5,471 bases of DNA, taken from positions 1-5,471 of the forward strand of contig JAGYOJ010000115.1 in the NCBI GenBank assembly GCA_018399435.1, in the 5' to 3' direction. The DNA is from Actinomycetota bacterium (GTDB lineage Bacteria; Actinomycetota; Humimicrobiia; Humimicrobiales; Humimicrobiaceae). A program made the translations under genes and the position numbers. The notes under the pieces were generated by a model. That model saw only the letters and a list, made by a program, of their open reading frames with translations, was not told the origin of the DNA and did not search any database. Shown piece by piece: positions 1 to 4,606 of this stretch; within the stretch, counting starts at the first letter, position 1, and the number at the start of each line of letters is the position of its first letter.

Positions 1-476
1 TCTAGATTGCTATATTGTACTTCAAGAACCCCCAAGGCATCTTTATATTGCTTGGCACTTCCGCCCAAAAGTTTTGACCAATATAGTTTTTGAAGTATCG
101 TATCTTCGGGAGAGGATATGTAAGCGTCTAAATTAAATAGTTGGACTTTTTGCCGCCTTGAAAATCTTTCTTTATCAAATTCACTATTGGTTAGCATCCA
201 AAAATCAATTTTATCCCCTTCATTTATGTCTATTATATTAAACTGGCCATTGTTAAGAAGAGCCTGGTTGATAGTTTTTTTGTCAATATAGTAGGAGCCT
301 TTTGGGAAGGCCTCTATAATTTTTGGAATATCTTTTTTAGTAATTGATATAATTATATCAATATCATGGGTTGACCGGGGAACGCCCTGGTAACTTGAAA
401 CAATAGAGCCAGTTAACATATAGGGTATATTTTTTAATGCTTTAATTGTTTTTTTTAATAGTTTAAGTTGCGGCAT
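1..476 (-). CDS. Nucleotidyltransferase-fold protein, 3' end cut off by window edge
   Basis: An open frame from an ATG at 476 runs off the left edge, giving 158 residues with no stop. It shows the hallmarks of the DNA polymerase beta-like nucleotidyltransferase fold: a Gly-Ser pair at residues 23-24, then T-H-D-I-D-I at 36-41, whose D38 and D40 form the metal-binding DxD pair. A likely third carboxylate is D91 in K-I-D-F-W. Residues 121-151 (S-S-P-E-D-T-I-L-Q-K-L, then a K-Q-Y-K-D-A-L-G-V-L stretch) match the 'speDlilqKL...kDl.Di..ll' pattern of the AbiEii/DUF6036-like group. Such proteins transfer nucleotides to an RNA or protein target; the target here is unknown. The start overlaps the upstream small gene by 22 nt and has no strong Shine-Dalgarno, so translational coupling is likely. 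It could be an MNT-type antitoxin, an AbiEii-like toxin or an unrelated transferase. The fold is fairly sure, the role is not. Confidence 0.82.
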   Translation of the reverse strand, partial: MPQLKLLKKTIKALKNIPYMLTGSIVSSYQGVPRSTHDIDIIISITKKDIPKIIEAFPKGSYYIDKKTINQALLNNGQFNIIDINEGDKIDFWMLTNSEFDKERFSRRQKVQLFNLDAYISSPEDTILQKLYWSKLLGGSAKQYKDALGVLEVQYSNL

Positions 477-667
477 TTGGCGATTTGTTTTAAGTATTTT
501 TCTTTTAGTTTGCTTTTTGTAAGTTCGGGAAAACTGTTTTTCAGTCCTGCGAAAAAGAGGTCTTTAGAAAGCTTGCTCAATTCAAAGCATTTCTTTAACC
601 TTTCTTCAGGGGGCATCTTTCTTATAATTTCAATGTATTTCTTGTGTGTTTTATTGGTTTTTAACAT
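455..667 (-). CDS. Small hypothetical protein paired with the nucleotidyltransferase
   Basis: This 70-residue, lysine-rich, mostly helical-looking protein is read from ATG 667. It has no membrane segment and no signal peptide. The core reads P-P-E-E-R-L-K-K near residue 19, then F-E-L-S-K-L and L-F-F-A-G-L-K, a Phe-Pro-Glu-Leu turn, and a C-terminal Y-L-K-Q-I-A-K-C-R-N-L-N-Y. From memory, this pattern (PEER..ELS...L...GL...FP.L....L...L..C.N.NY) recurs in small proteins next to nucleotidyltransferase genes; I cannot verify that here. The 22-nt overlap with the downstream transferase argues for an operon and perhaps a physical partnership, as in two-gene toxin-antitoxin modules. The start is uncertain. 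An internal ATG at 616 (Met18) would give 53 residues, but the first 17 residues look compatible with the family. There is no clear Shine-Dalgarno before 667. No function is assigned. Confidence 0.7.
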   Translation of the reverse strand: MLKTNKTHKKYIEIIRKMPPEERLKKCFELSKLSKDLFFAGLKNSFPELTKSKLKEKYLKQIAKCRNLNY

Positions 668-680
668 AAATTAATTTTAC

Positions 681-708
681 CATATAAAAATTTTTTTTAT
701 AATTTCAA
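681..708 (-). promoter_or_regulatory. Weak candidate promoter for the small protein/nucleotidyltransferase pair
   Basis: On the minus strand TTGAAA (708-703) is followed after 16 nt by TATATG (686-681), a 4/6 match to the -10 consensus. The start point would be near 674, leaving almost no untranslated leader before ATG 667; that would fit the missing Shine-Dalgarno. The DNA is so AT-rich that such matches arise easily by chance. Confidence 0.25.
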
Positions 709-902
709 TAATTTACTGATAACAGAATAATTACCAATACTAATTAAAAAGCTATTTATAAGTATTAATCATCAGAATCTTTTTAGGATTGGCTGCAAAA
801 AATTATGGACAATATTATACATTTAATTTGATAAAATATTGAGTGTATCCAAGAAATAAAAAAATATTTAAGCCCAAAATAGCTCAAACTGTATAGTTGA
901 AT

Positions 903-950
903 ATATTTCTAATAGTTTTTTTCGTTTATTGTACGGTAAATTAGAAATAT
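903..950. repeat. 11-bp perfect inverted repeat with 26-nt spacer
   Basis: ATATTTCTAAT (903-913) is exactly complementary to ATTAGAAATAT (940-950). It lies 50 nt past the stop codon of the methyltransferase gene. The arms are AT-rich and no T-run follows on the minus strand, so it is not a good intrinsic terminator. It could be a weak RNA hairpin, a protein-binding site or chance in AT-rich DNA. Confidence 0.5.
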
Positions 951-999
951 TAGTAATTTTTAAGTACTCAAAATTTTAATAGATTCTTTCTGTTATTTT

Positions 1000-1677
1000 T
1001 TAATCTTTATCTATATTTGCTTTAAAATATAGGATAACTCCATTTTTATGCGGAAGGCTAGTGAAACCAAAATCAGCATTCTTAAATCTTTTTTTTAATT
1101 CTTTTTCCGTAAACAATTTTCCCCTGACATTAGAGCCTTTTTTTATTCTTTCGGGCACAGGAACGCTACAAATAAAGTTTGCTCTGCTTTTTAGTACCCT
1201 TTTTACTTCATATATAACTTTTTCTAGCTTTGGAAAAAAATTTAATGATAAATTACATATGCATAAATCTATGCTATTGTTTGTAATCGGTAAATTATCA
1301 GCGCTTGCAAGGTATAATCTAAATTTTTTAAAATTTGCTTTTTTAAATTTATTATAAGCTATTTTCAAAAGCTTATAGCTTATGTCTATACCTTCATAAT
1401 CATTATTATTGCTTATAATTCTAGACATATTGCCGCTGCCAGTACCAAGTTCCAAAATATTTTTATTTTCTATCCCATTTATTTCACTTTTAAGAATCTG
1501 TAAATGTTTTTTCTGCTCACTTCCTAGCTTCTTGGGGAAAATATAAATTGACATTATTTTGTCATAAATATTGGATAAGAGATCGCCAAGCCATGGCTTG
1601 TATTTTATAATATTACCATTAGCTGTTTTAAAATATATTCCATTTTTATTAATTAAATTTAATTTCTTGTTTTCCAT
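1000..1677 (-). CDS. Class I SAM-dependent methyltransferase, substrate unknown
   Basis: This 225-residue protein has a Rossmann-type methyltransferase domain of the Methyltransf_11/UbiE-like type. Motif I is I-L-E-L-G-T-G-S-G at residues 74-82, the glycine loop that holds S-adenosylmethionine. The acidic residue closing strand 2 is D98 in G-I-D-I-S, and D127 in A-S-A-D-N-L-P fits the adenine-contact position. The S-I-D-L-C-I-C-N-L-S-L-N-F-F stretch at 135-148 is the post-motif strand 4, followed by the V-I-Y-E-V-K-R-V-L-K helix typical of the family. About 70 residues before motif I probably make a cap or substrate-binding segment. There is no signal peptide or membrane helix, so it should be cytosolic. 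The start at 1677 follows a weak AGAAAG. It is transcribed away from the trp operon from its own promoter. Nothing in the sequence names the substrate (small molecule, quinone, lipid or RNA). Confidence 0.88.
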   Translation of the reverse strand: MENKKLNLINKNGIYFKTANGNIIKYKPWLGDLLSNIYDKIMSIYIFPKKLGSEQKKHLQILKSEINGIENKNILELGTGSGNMSRIISNNNDYEGIDISYKLLKIAYNKFKKANFKKFRLYLASADNLPITNNSIDLCICNLSLNFFPKLEKVIYEVKRVLKSRANFICSVPVPERIKKGSNVRGKLFTEKELKKRFKNADFGFTSLPHKNGVILYFKANIDKD

Positions 1678-1699
1678 TTAATAGTTCTTTCTAATTTTT

Positions 1700-1719
1700 T
1701 AATGGGCATATGTCCATTA
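1700..1719. promoter_or_regulatory. 20-bp operator-like palindrome at the methyltransferase promoter
   Basis: The sequence TAATGGGCATATGTCCATTA is a palindrome with 9 of 10 base pairs matching, centred on CATATG. On the minus strand it overlaps the predicted -10 (1721-1716) and covers the predicted transcription start near 1709. That is a typical place for a dimeric repressor site. No regulator gene is in the window, so the binding protein is unknown. Confidence 0.5.
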
Positions 1720-1743
1720 TATTTATTTAGAAGTAGTTTTCAA
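1716..1743 (-). promoter_or_regulatory. Sigma-70-type promoter for the methyltransferase gene
   Basis: On the minus strand TTGAAA (1743-1738) is separated by 16 nt from a perfect TATAAT (1721-1716). Initiation would fall near 1709, about 32 nt before the ATG at 1677. Spacing and position are both good for a housekeeping promoter. Confidence 0.6.
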
Positions 1744-1802
1744 TAATTTTTAAAATATTATTAAACTTTGAAAATATTAAAATAGTTTTAAATACTTTTT
1801 TA

Positions 1803-1819
1803 AAGCAATTCGCTTGCTT
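1803..1819. promoter_or_regulatory. Inverted repeat abutting the trp -35 box
   Basis: AAGCAA (1803-1808) and TTGCTT (1814-1819) are perfect 6-bp arms around a 5-nt spacer, TTCGC. The right arm overlaps the first two bases of the -35 box. This could be a transcription factor site for the trp promoter. It is short, and it does not match the E. coli TrpR operator that I know. Confidence 0.35.
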
Positions 1820-1845
1820 GACTTTAATTAAAATTTATATATAAT
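1818..1845 (+). promoter_or_regulatory. Sigma-70-type promoter of the trp operon
   Basis: TTGACT (1818-1823, 5/6 match) is followed after 16 nt by a perfect TATAAT (1840-1845). It is the best plus-strand promoter in the control region. Transcription would start near 1852, about 230 nt before trpE, which leaves the leader described below. Confidence 0.7.
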
Positions 1846-1873
1846 TTCATAAAAAGTAACAATCATTATAAAT

Positions 1874-1966
1874 ATGGATTTAAAGTCTAACAATTTTATA
1901 AACATCTCAAAAACCCTATTTAGCAGAATTTGTTTGCTAAAAGACAACTCTTGCTGGCGTAGCTAA
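1874..1966 (+). CDS. Putative trp leader peptide, 30 residues ending Cys-Trp-Arg-Ser
   Basis: An ATG about 22 nt after the predicted start point opens a 30-codon frame with a TAA stop at 1964-1966. Its only Trp codon, TGG at 1955-1957, is codon 28, so the peptide ends C-W-R-S. The enteric TrpL peptide ends similarly, W-W-R-T-S. The Trp and stop codons form the left arm of the first leader hairpin, as in classical attenuators. The proposed job is to sense charged tRNA-Trp by ribosome stalling; the peptide itself would have no function. Weak points are a single Trp codon rather than a tandem pair and no recognisable Shine-Dalgarno before 1874. A TTG at 1934 in the same frame would give 11 residues with the same ending, so the true start is open. 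Confidence 0.55.
   Translation: MDLKSNNFINISKTLFSRICLLKDNSCWRS
1919..1941 (+). promoter_or_regulatory. Upstream leader hairpin inside the leader-peptide frame
   Basis: TTTAGCA (1919-1925) pairs perfectly with TGCTAAA (1935-1941), with one further G-U pair inside. Its right arm, GCTAAA (1936-1941), can also pair with TTTAGC at 1973-1978 in the right arm of hairpin 1:2. Its left arm, TTAGC, can pair with GCTAA at 1962-1966. It may therefore be an extra switching element, or a secondary structure removed by translation. Confidence 0.45.
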
Positions 1967-2011
1967 TATTTATTTAGCTTTGCCAGTGTTTGGCTACTTT
2001 ATAAACTACTG

Positions 2012-2029
2012 AATAAAAATATTTTTATT
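2012..2029 (+). repeat. 18-bp perfect AT palindrome in the leader
   Basis: AATAAAAATATTTTTATT is self-complementary. In RNA it would fold into a 7-bp stem with a 4-nt loop, lying within the loop of the 2:3 pairing. Its last three bases (2027-2029) are also used by 3:4, so this small hairpin would favour the 2:3 (open) state. Confidence 0.45.
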
Positions 2030-2073
2030 ACTCCAAACATTGGTACCTTATCTTTTTGTAATTAAAAAATATT

Positions 2074-2077
2074 GGAG
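2074..2077 (+). promoter_or_regulatory. trpE Shine-Dalgarno, sequestered in a 10-bp pairing
   Basis: GGAG lies 5 nt before the trpE ATG and fixes that start. It is wholly inside segment 4 and is paired to CTCC at 2031-2034 when the 3:4 stem forms. Confidence 0.75.
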
Positions 2078-2082
2078 TAATT

Positions 2083-3561
2083 ATGTTTAACCTAAACAAA
2101 AAACAATATAAAAAATTAAGAGCCTCTTATAACCTAGTGCCATTATATAGGGAATACATGGTAGATACTGAAACTCCAGCTACATTATTTTTAAAAATTA
2201 AAAAAGGCAAAAAAGATATATTTTTACTTGAAAGCATTAAAAGCTTAAAAGGGCTTTCAAGGTATTCGATTATCGGGACAGATTTTAGCCATAAAGTCGA
2301 GTTCAGCAGGGGCATTTTTTCTATAAAGGATAAGAGCGGCAAATTATTTTTGAGCGAAACAAGGCATCCCTTAAAAAGCTTGGAAAAATTCATGGGTAGG
2401 TTTTCTATTTATAAAGATATTAATCTCCCTCATTTTATTGGAGGAGCAGTGGGTTATTTGAGTTATGATTTAGTTAATTATTTTGAAAATATATCACTTC
2501 CTGTTAAAAAATCAGAATTTCCTGAAATCATGCTTTATTTAACAGAAACAATAGTTGTTTTTGACCATTTCTTAAATGTCATGAAAATTATTTCTACTTC
2601 AAATAAAAAAAATGCAGACGAAGCTTATAAGGATTCAATTGAAAATATTATGGATTTAGAAAATATTGTATTTAATACAAAAAATATTTCCAATGGCAAA
2701 AATATTATCAGAAGCAAAGAAAGTATTGACTTAAAAAATTTTAAAACAAATTTTAGCCAGCAAGGATTCGTCCAATCGGTAAAAGAAGCAAAAAAATATA
2801 TTTCAAAAGGTGATGCTTTTCAAATTGTTTTGTCCCAAAAATTTAACACTGATATAAAAGTAAATCCATTTAAGTTATATAGGAGCCTACGTACTACTAA
2901 CCCGTCACCATATATGTATTTTCTAAATTTTGGAAAGTTTAAGATTATTGGATCATCCCCAGAACCGCTTGTAAAAATTAGCAATGGTAAAGTTTTAACC
3001 TGCCCCATAGCCGGAACCAGGAAAAGGGGCAAAGATAATAGTGAAGATGAATTGCTAATAAAGGATTTAACCGAAGATGATAAAGAGAAGGCAGAACATA
3101 ACATGCTGGTTGACCTGGCAAGAAATGATCTAGGCAAGGTATGCAGTTATGGCTCTGTAAAGCTAAAGAGTTATATGGATATTGAAAAATATTCCCATGT
3201 AATTCACCTGGTATCTAGGGTAGAAGGAAAATTATCTAAGGGAAAGTCAATATATGATGCGCTTAGGAGTGTATTTCCAGCCGGGACACTATCGGGAGCT
3301 CCCAAAGTTAGGGCAATGGAAATAATAAGTGAACTTGAACCTGAAAGAAGGGGACCATATGGGGGAGCAGTTGGATATTTTGGTTATGATGGCAGCCTGG
3401 ATAGCTGTATTACTATAAGGACAGCAATTATTAATGGTAAAAAGATAAGCATCCAGGCTGGTGCGGGTATTGTTTTTGACTCGATAGCTGAAAATGAATA
3501 CCAGGAAACCATAAACAAGGCAAATGCAATTTTTAAAGCCCTAGAGCTTGCAAAAAATTAA
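2083..3561 (+). CDS. trpE: Anthranilate synthase component I
   Basis: At 492 residues this is a full-length TrpE, which turns chorismate into anthranilate using ammonia from a glutamine amidotransferase partner (TrpG), the first committed step to tryptophan. The N-terminal domain carries L-L-E-S at 48-51, followed by S-R-Y-S at 59-62, the known Trp feedback-binding motif, so allosteric inhibition is likely. The chorismate-binding domain shows P-I-A-G-T-R at 308-313, H-N-M-L-V-D-L-A-R-N-D-L-G at 339-351, S-H-V-I-H with H375 at the catalytic-His position, F-P-A-G-T-L-S-G-A-P-K at 398-408, G-P-Y-G-G-A-V-G-Y at 424-432, Q-A-G-A-G-I-V at 458-464 and the metal-site acidic run E-N-E-Y-Q-E-T at 470-476. 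The LLES motif and P-I-A-G-T-R context favour TrpE over PabB. It has no tryptophan residue. It is first in the operon, 9 nt before trpD, and trpG is not adjacent. Translation is probably controlled by the leader. Confidence 0.97.
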   Translation: MFNLNKKQYKKLRASYNLVPLYREYMVDTETPATLFLKIKKGKKDIFLLESIKSLKGLSRYSIIGTDFSHKVEFSRGIFSIKDKSGKLFLSETRHPLKSLEKFMGRFSIYKDINLPHFIGGAVGYLSYDLVNYFENISLPVKKSEFPEIMLYLTETIVVFDHFLNVMKIISTSNKKNADEAYKDSIENIMDLENIVFNTKNISNGKNIIRSKESIDLKNFKTNFSQQGFVQSVKEAKKYISKGDAFQIVLSQKFNTDIKVNPFKLYRSLRTTNPSPYMYFLNFGKFKIIGSSPEPLVKISNGKVLTCPIAGTRKRGKDNSEDELLIKDLTEDDKEKAEHNMLVDLARNDLGKVCSYGSVKLKSYMDIEKYSHVIHLVSRVEGKLSKGKSIYDALRSVFPAGTLSGAPKVRAMEIISELEPERRGPYGGAVGYFGYDGSLDSCITIRTAIINGKKISIQAGAGIVFDSIAENEYQETINKANAIFKALELAKN

Positions 3562-3570
3562 AGGGGAAAA

Positions 3571-4587
3571 ATGTTAATAAAAACTATGGATAAATTATTA
3601 AATTATAAAAATCTTAGTTTAGATGAAGCTTACAGTATTATGAAATATATAATAAGTGGCGAAGCTAATGATTGCCAGATTGCTTCTTTTTTAACAGCAT
3701 TGAAAATGAAGGGTGAAACGGTGGAAGAAATAAGCGGTTTTTCAAGGGCAATGTTAGAAATGGCAACGAGATTTGATTTAAGGCAAAAAATAATTGTAGA
3801 TACTTGTGGAACGGGAGGAGACTGCAAGAATACTTTTAATATTTCGACTACTGCTGCATTTATTGCTGCTGGTTCAGGGGTAGTAATTGCCAAGCATGGA
3901 AACCGGGGAGTCTCCAGCCTTAGCGGAAGTGCGGATGTACTGGAAGAATTAGGGGTTAATATAAATATAAGTGCTGATTGTGTGGTAAAGTGTATAGAAA
4001 ATATAGGCATTGGGTTTATTTATGCCAGGAATGCCCATAAAGCAATGAAAAATGTAGCTAAAGCAAGAAAAGATTTGGGAATTAGGACAGTTTTTAATAT
4101 ACTTGGACCTATAACTAATCCTGTTGTGACAACTGGAAGGGTATTGGGGGTTTTTGATGAAAATCTGGTTGATAAAATGACCTATTCTTTAAAAGAACTG
4201 GGGATACAAAGGGCGCTTGTTGTTCATGGATTAGAAACGCTGGATGAAATTTCGGTATCGGGTGATACTTTGGTATCGGATCTAAATAATGGAAAAGTAA
4301 AAAAGTATAAAATAAGACCCAGTAATTTTGGCTTTAATTTATTTCCAATAGGAGACTTAAAGGGGGGAGGGCCTAAAGAGAATGCTGAAATTCTTTTAGA
4401 TATTCTTTCTGGAAGGGAAAGAGGTGCAAAAAGGATCGCATCAATTCTAAATGCTTCTGCTGCAATAATAGTAAGCGGAAAAACTAATGACTTTAGGGAG
4501 GCTATTAAAATTGCAAAAGATTCTATTGACAATGGTAAAGCTTTAAAAAAATTAAATAAACTGGTAGAAATGACAAATAAATGTTAA
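3571..4587 (+). CDS. trpD: Anthranilate phosphoribosyltransferase
   Basis: This 338-residue protein joins anthranilate to PRPP to give phosphoribosyl-anthranilate, the second step of the pathway. Length and order match stand-alone TrpD; there is no fused TrpG domain. The N-terminal helical domain includes the usual G-E-A-N-D-C-Q-I-A-S-F-L-T-A-L stretch at 30-44. The PRPP loop is D-T-C-G-T-G-G-D at 77-84, followed by N-I-S-T at 90-93 and K-H-G-N-R at 108-112. The anthranilate-site arginine corresponds to R166, before L-G-I-R-T-V-F-N-I-L-G-P-I-T-N-P at 169-184. The metal-binding acidic pair is D225-E226. Where many homologues have N-R-A-V-S-S-K-S-G, this one has N-R-G-V-S-S-L-S-G, a mild variation. 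The start at 3571 is supported by AGGGG at 3562-3566, though the 4-nt spacing is short; the next ATG (3586) would be too far away. It has no Trp residues. Confidence 0.97.
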   Translation: MLIKTMDKLLNYKNLSLDEAYSIMKYIISGEANDCQIASFLTALKMKGETVEEISGFSRAMLEMATRFDLRQKIIVDTCGTGGDCKNTFNISTTAAFIAAGSGVVIAKHGNRGVSSLSGSADVLEELGVNINISADCVVKCIENIGIGFIYARNAHKAMKNVAKARKDLGIRTVFNILGPITNPVVTTGRVLGVFDENLVDKMTYSLKELGIQRALVVHGLETLDEISVSGDTLVSDLNNGKVKKYKIRPSNFGFNLFPIGDLKGGGPKENAEILLDILSGRERGAKRIASILNASAAIIVSGKTNDFREAIKIAKDSIDNGKALKKLNKLVEMTNKC

Positions 4588-4588
4588 A

Positions 4589-4606
4589 GGGAAGGAAAAA
4601 ATTTTG
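4589..4606 (+). promoter_or_regulatory. Ribosome-binding site that fixes a TTG start for trpC
   Basis: GGGAAGG (4589-4595) sits 8 nt before TTG at 4604-4606. No ATG or GTG in frame lies nearby, and the downstream protein aligns as a complete TrpC from this point. The site lies just after the trpD stop at 4585-4587. Confidence 0.75.

Larger units (their letters stand above)
668..999. other. Gene-free AT-rich spacer
   Basis: These 332 bases lie between the stop of the methyltransferase gene (at 1000) and the start of the small gene (667), both on the minus strand. All frames are broken by frequent stops and I see no recognisable protein remnant, tRNA or repeat array. The only notable structures are an inverted repeat at 903-950 and a weak pair of arms, AATACT (736-741) with AGTATT (761-766), which I would not interpret. 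No convincing GC-rich terminator follows the methyltransferase gene. Confidence 0.6.
1954..2081 (+). promoter_or_regulatory. Four-segment attenuator controlling access to the trpE ribosome-binding site
   Basis: Three mutually exclusive pairings can be read directly. Segment 1 (1954-1966, holding the Trp and stop codons) pairs with segment 2' (1974-1986): five GC-rich pairs, one G-U, one mismatch, then six pairs, with a 7-nt loop. Segment 2 (1983-1993, CCAGTGTTTGG) pairs with segment 3 (2033-2043, CCAAACATTGG) over 11 positions with one G-U. Segment 3' (2027-2036, ATTACTCCAA) pairs with segment 4 (2072-2081, TTGGAGTAAT) over 10 perfect positions. Segment 4 includes the trpE Shine-Dalgarno. The pairs 1:2 and 2:3 share 1983-1986; 2:3 and 3:4 share 2033-2036. 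No U-run follows 3:4, so it is not an intrinsic terminator. The inferred logic is that stalling at the Trp codon frees 2 to pair with 3 and exposes the site, while high Trp favours 1:2 plus 3:4 and hides it. Confidence 0.7.

Noticed and set aside
468..674. Plus-strand open frame of 68 codons opposite the small minus-strand protein
   Set aside because: It is the antisense of a better-supported gene, is mostly Phe/Leu/Ser as expected from reading Lys/Glu-rich codons backwards, and has no Shine-Dalgarno.
1659..1709. Minus-strand 16-codon frame with one Trp, starting in the palindrome and overlapping the methyltransferase start
   Set aside because: Its ATG lies at the predicted transcription start, so there would be no ribosome-binding site. 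It has no supporting structure and short frames are expected by chance.
2041..2047. TGGTACC resembles the TGGNACC core of a T-box riboswitch
   Set aside because: I see no stem I or specifier loop with a Trp codon in the right context and no full AGGGTGGNACCGCG element. The bulge base would also not match the G73 usual in bacterial tRNA-Trp. The bases are better explained as segment 3.
2033..2057. Possible intrinsic terminator: CCAA-ACA-TTGG followed by TTTTT at 2053-2057
   Set aside because: The stem is only 4 bp with a 3-nt loop and is separated from the short T-run by nine bases. The T-run lies in the loop of the stronger 3:4 pairing. It does not look able to terminate transcription, though a test for a short transcript would settle it.
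1852..2082. TRAP-type regulation of the trp leader
   Set aside because: There is no series of evenly spaced GAG/TAG triplets in the leader, so a TRAP-binding site is not supported.
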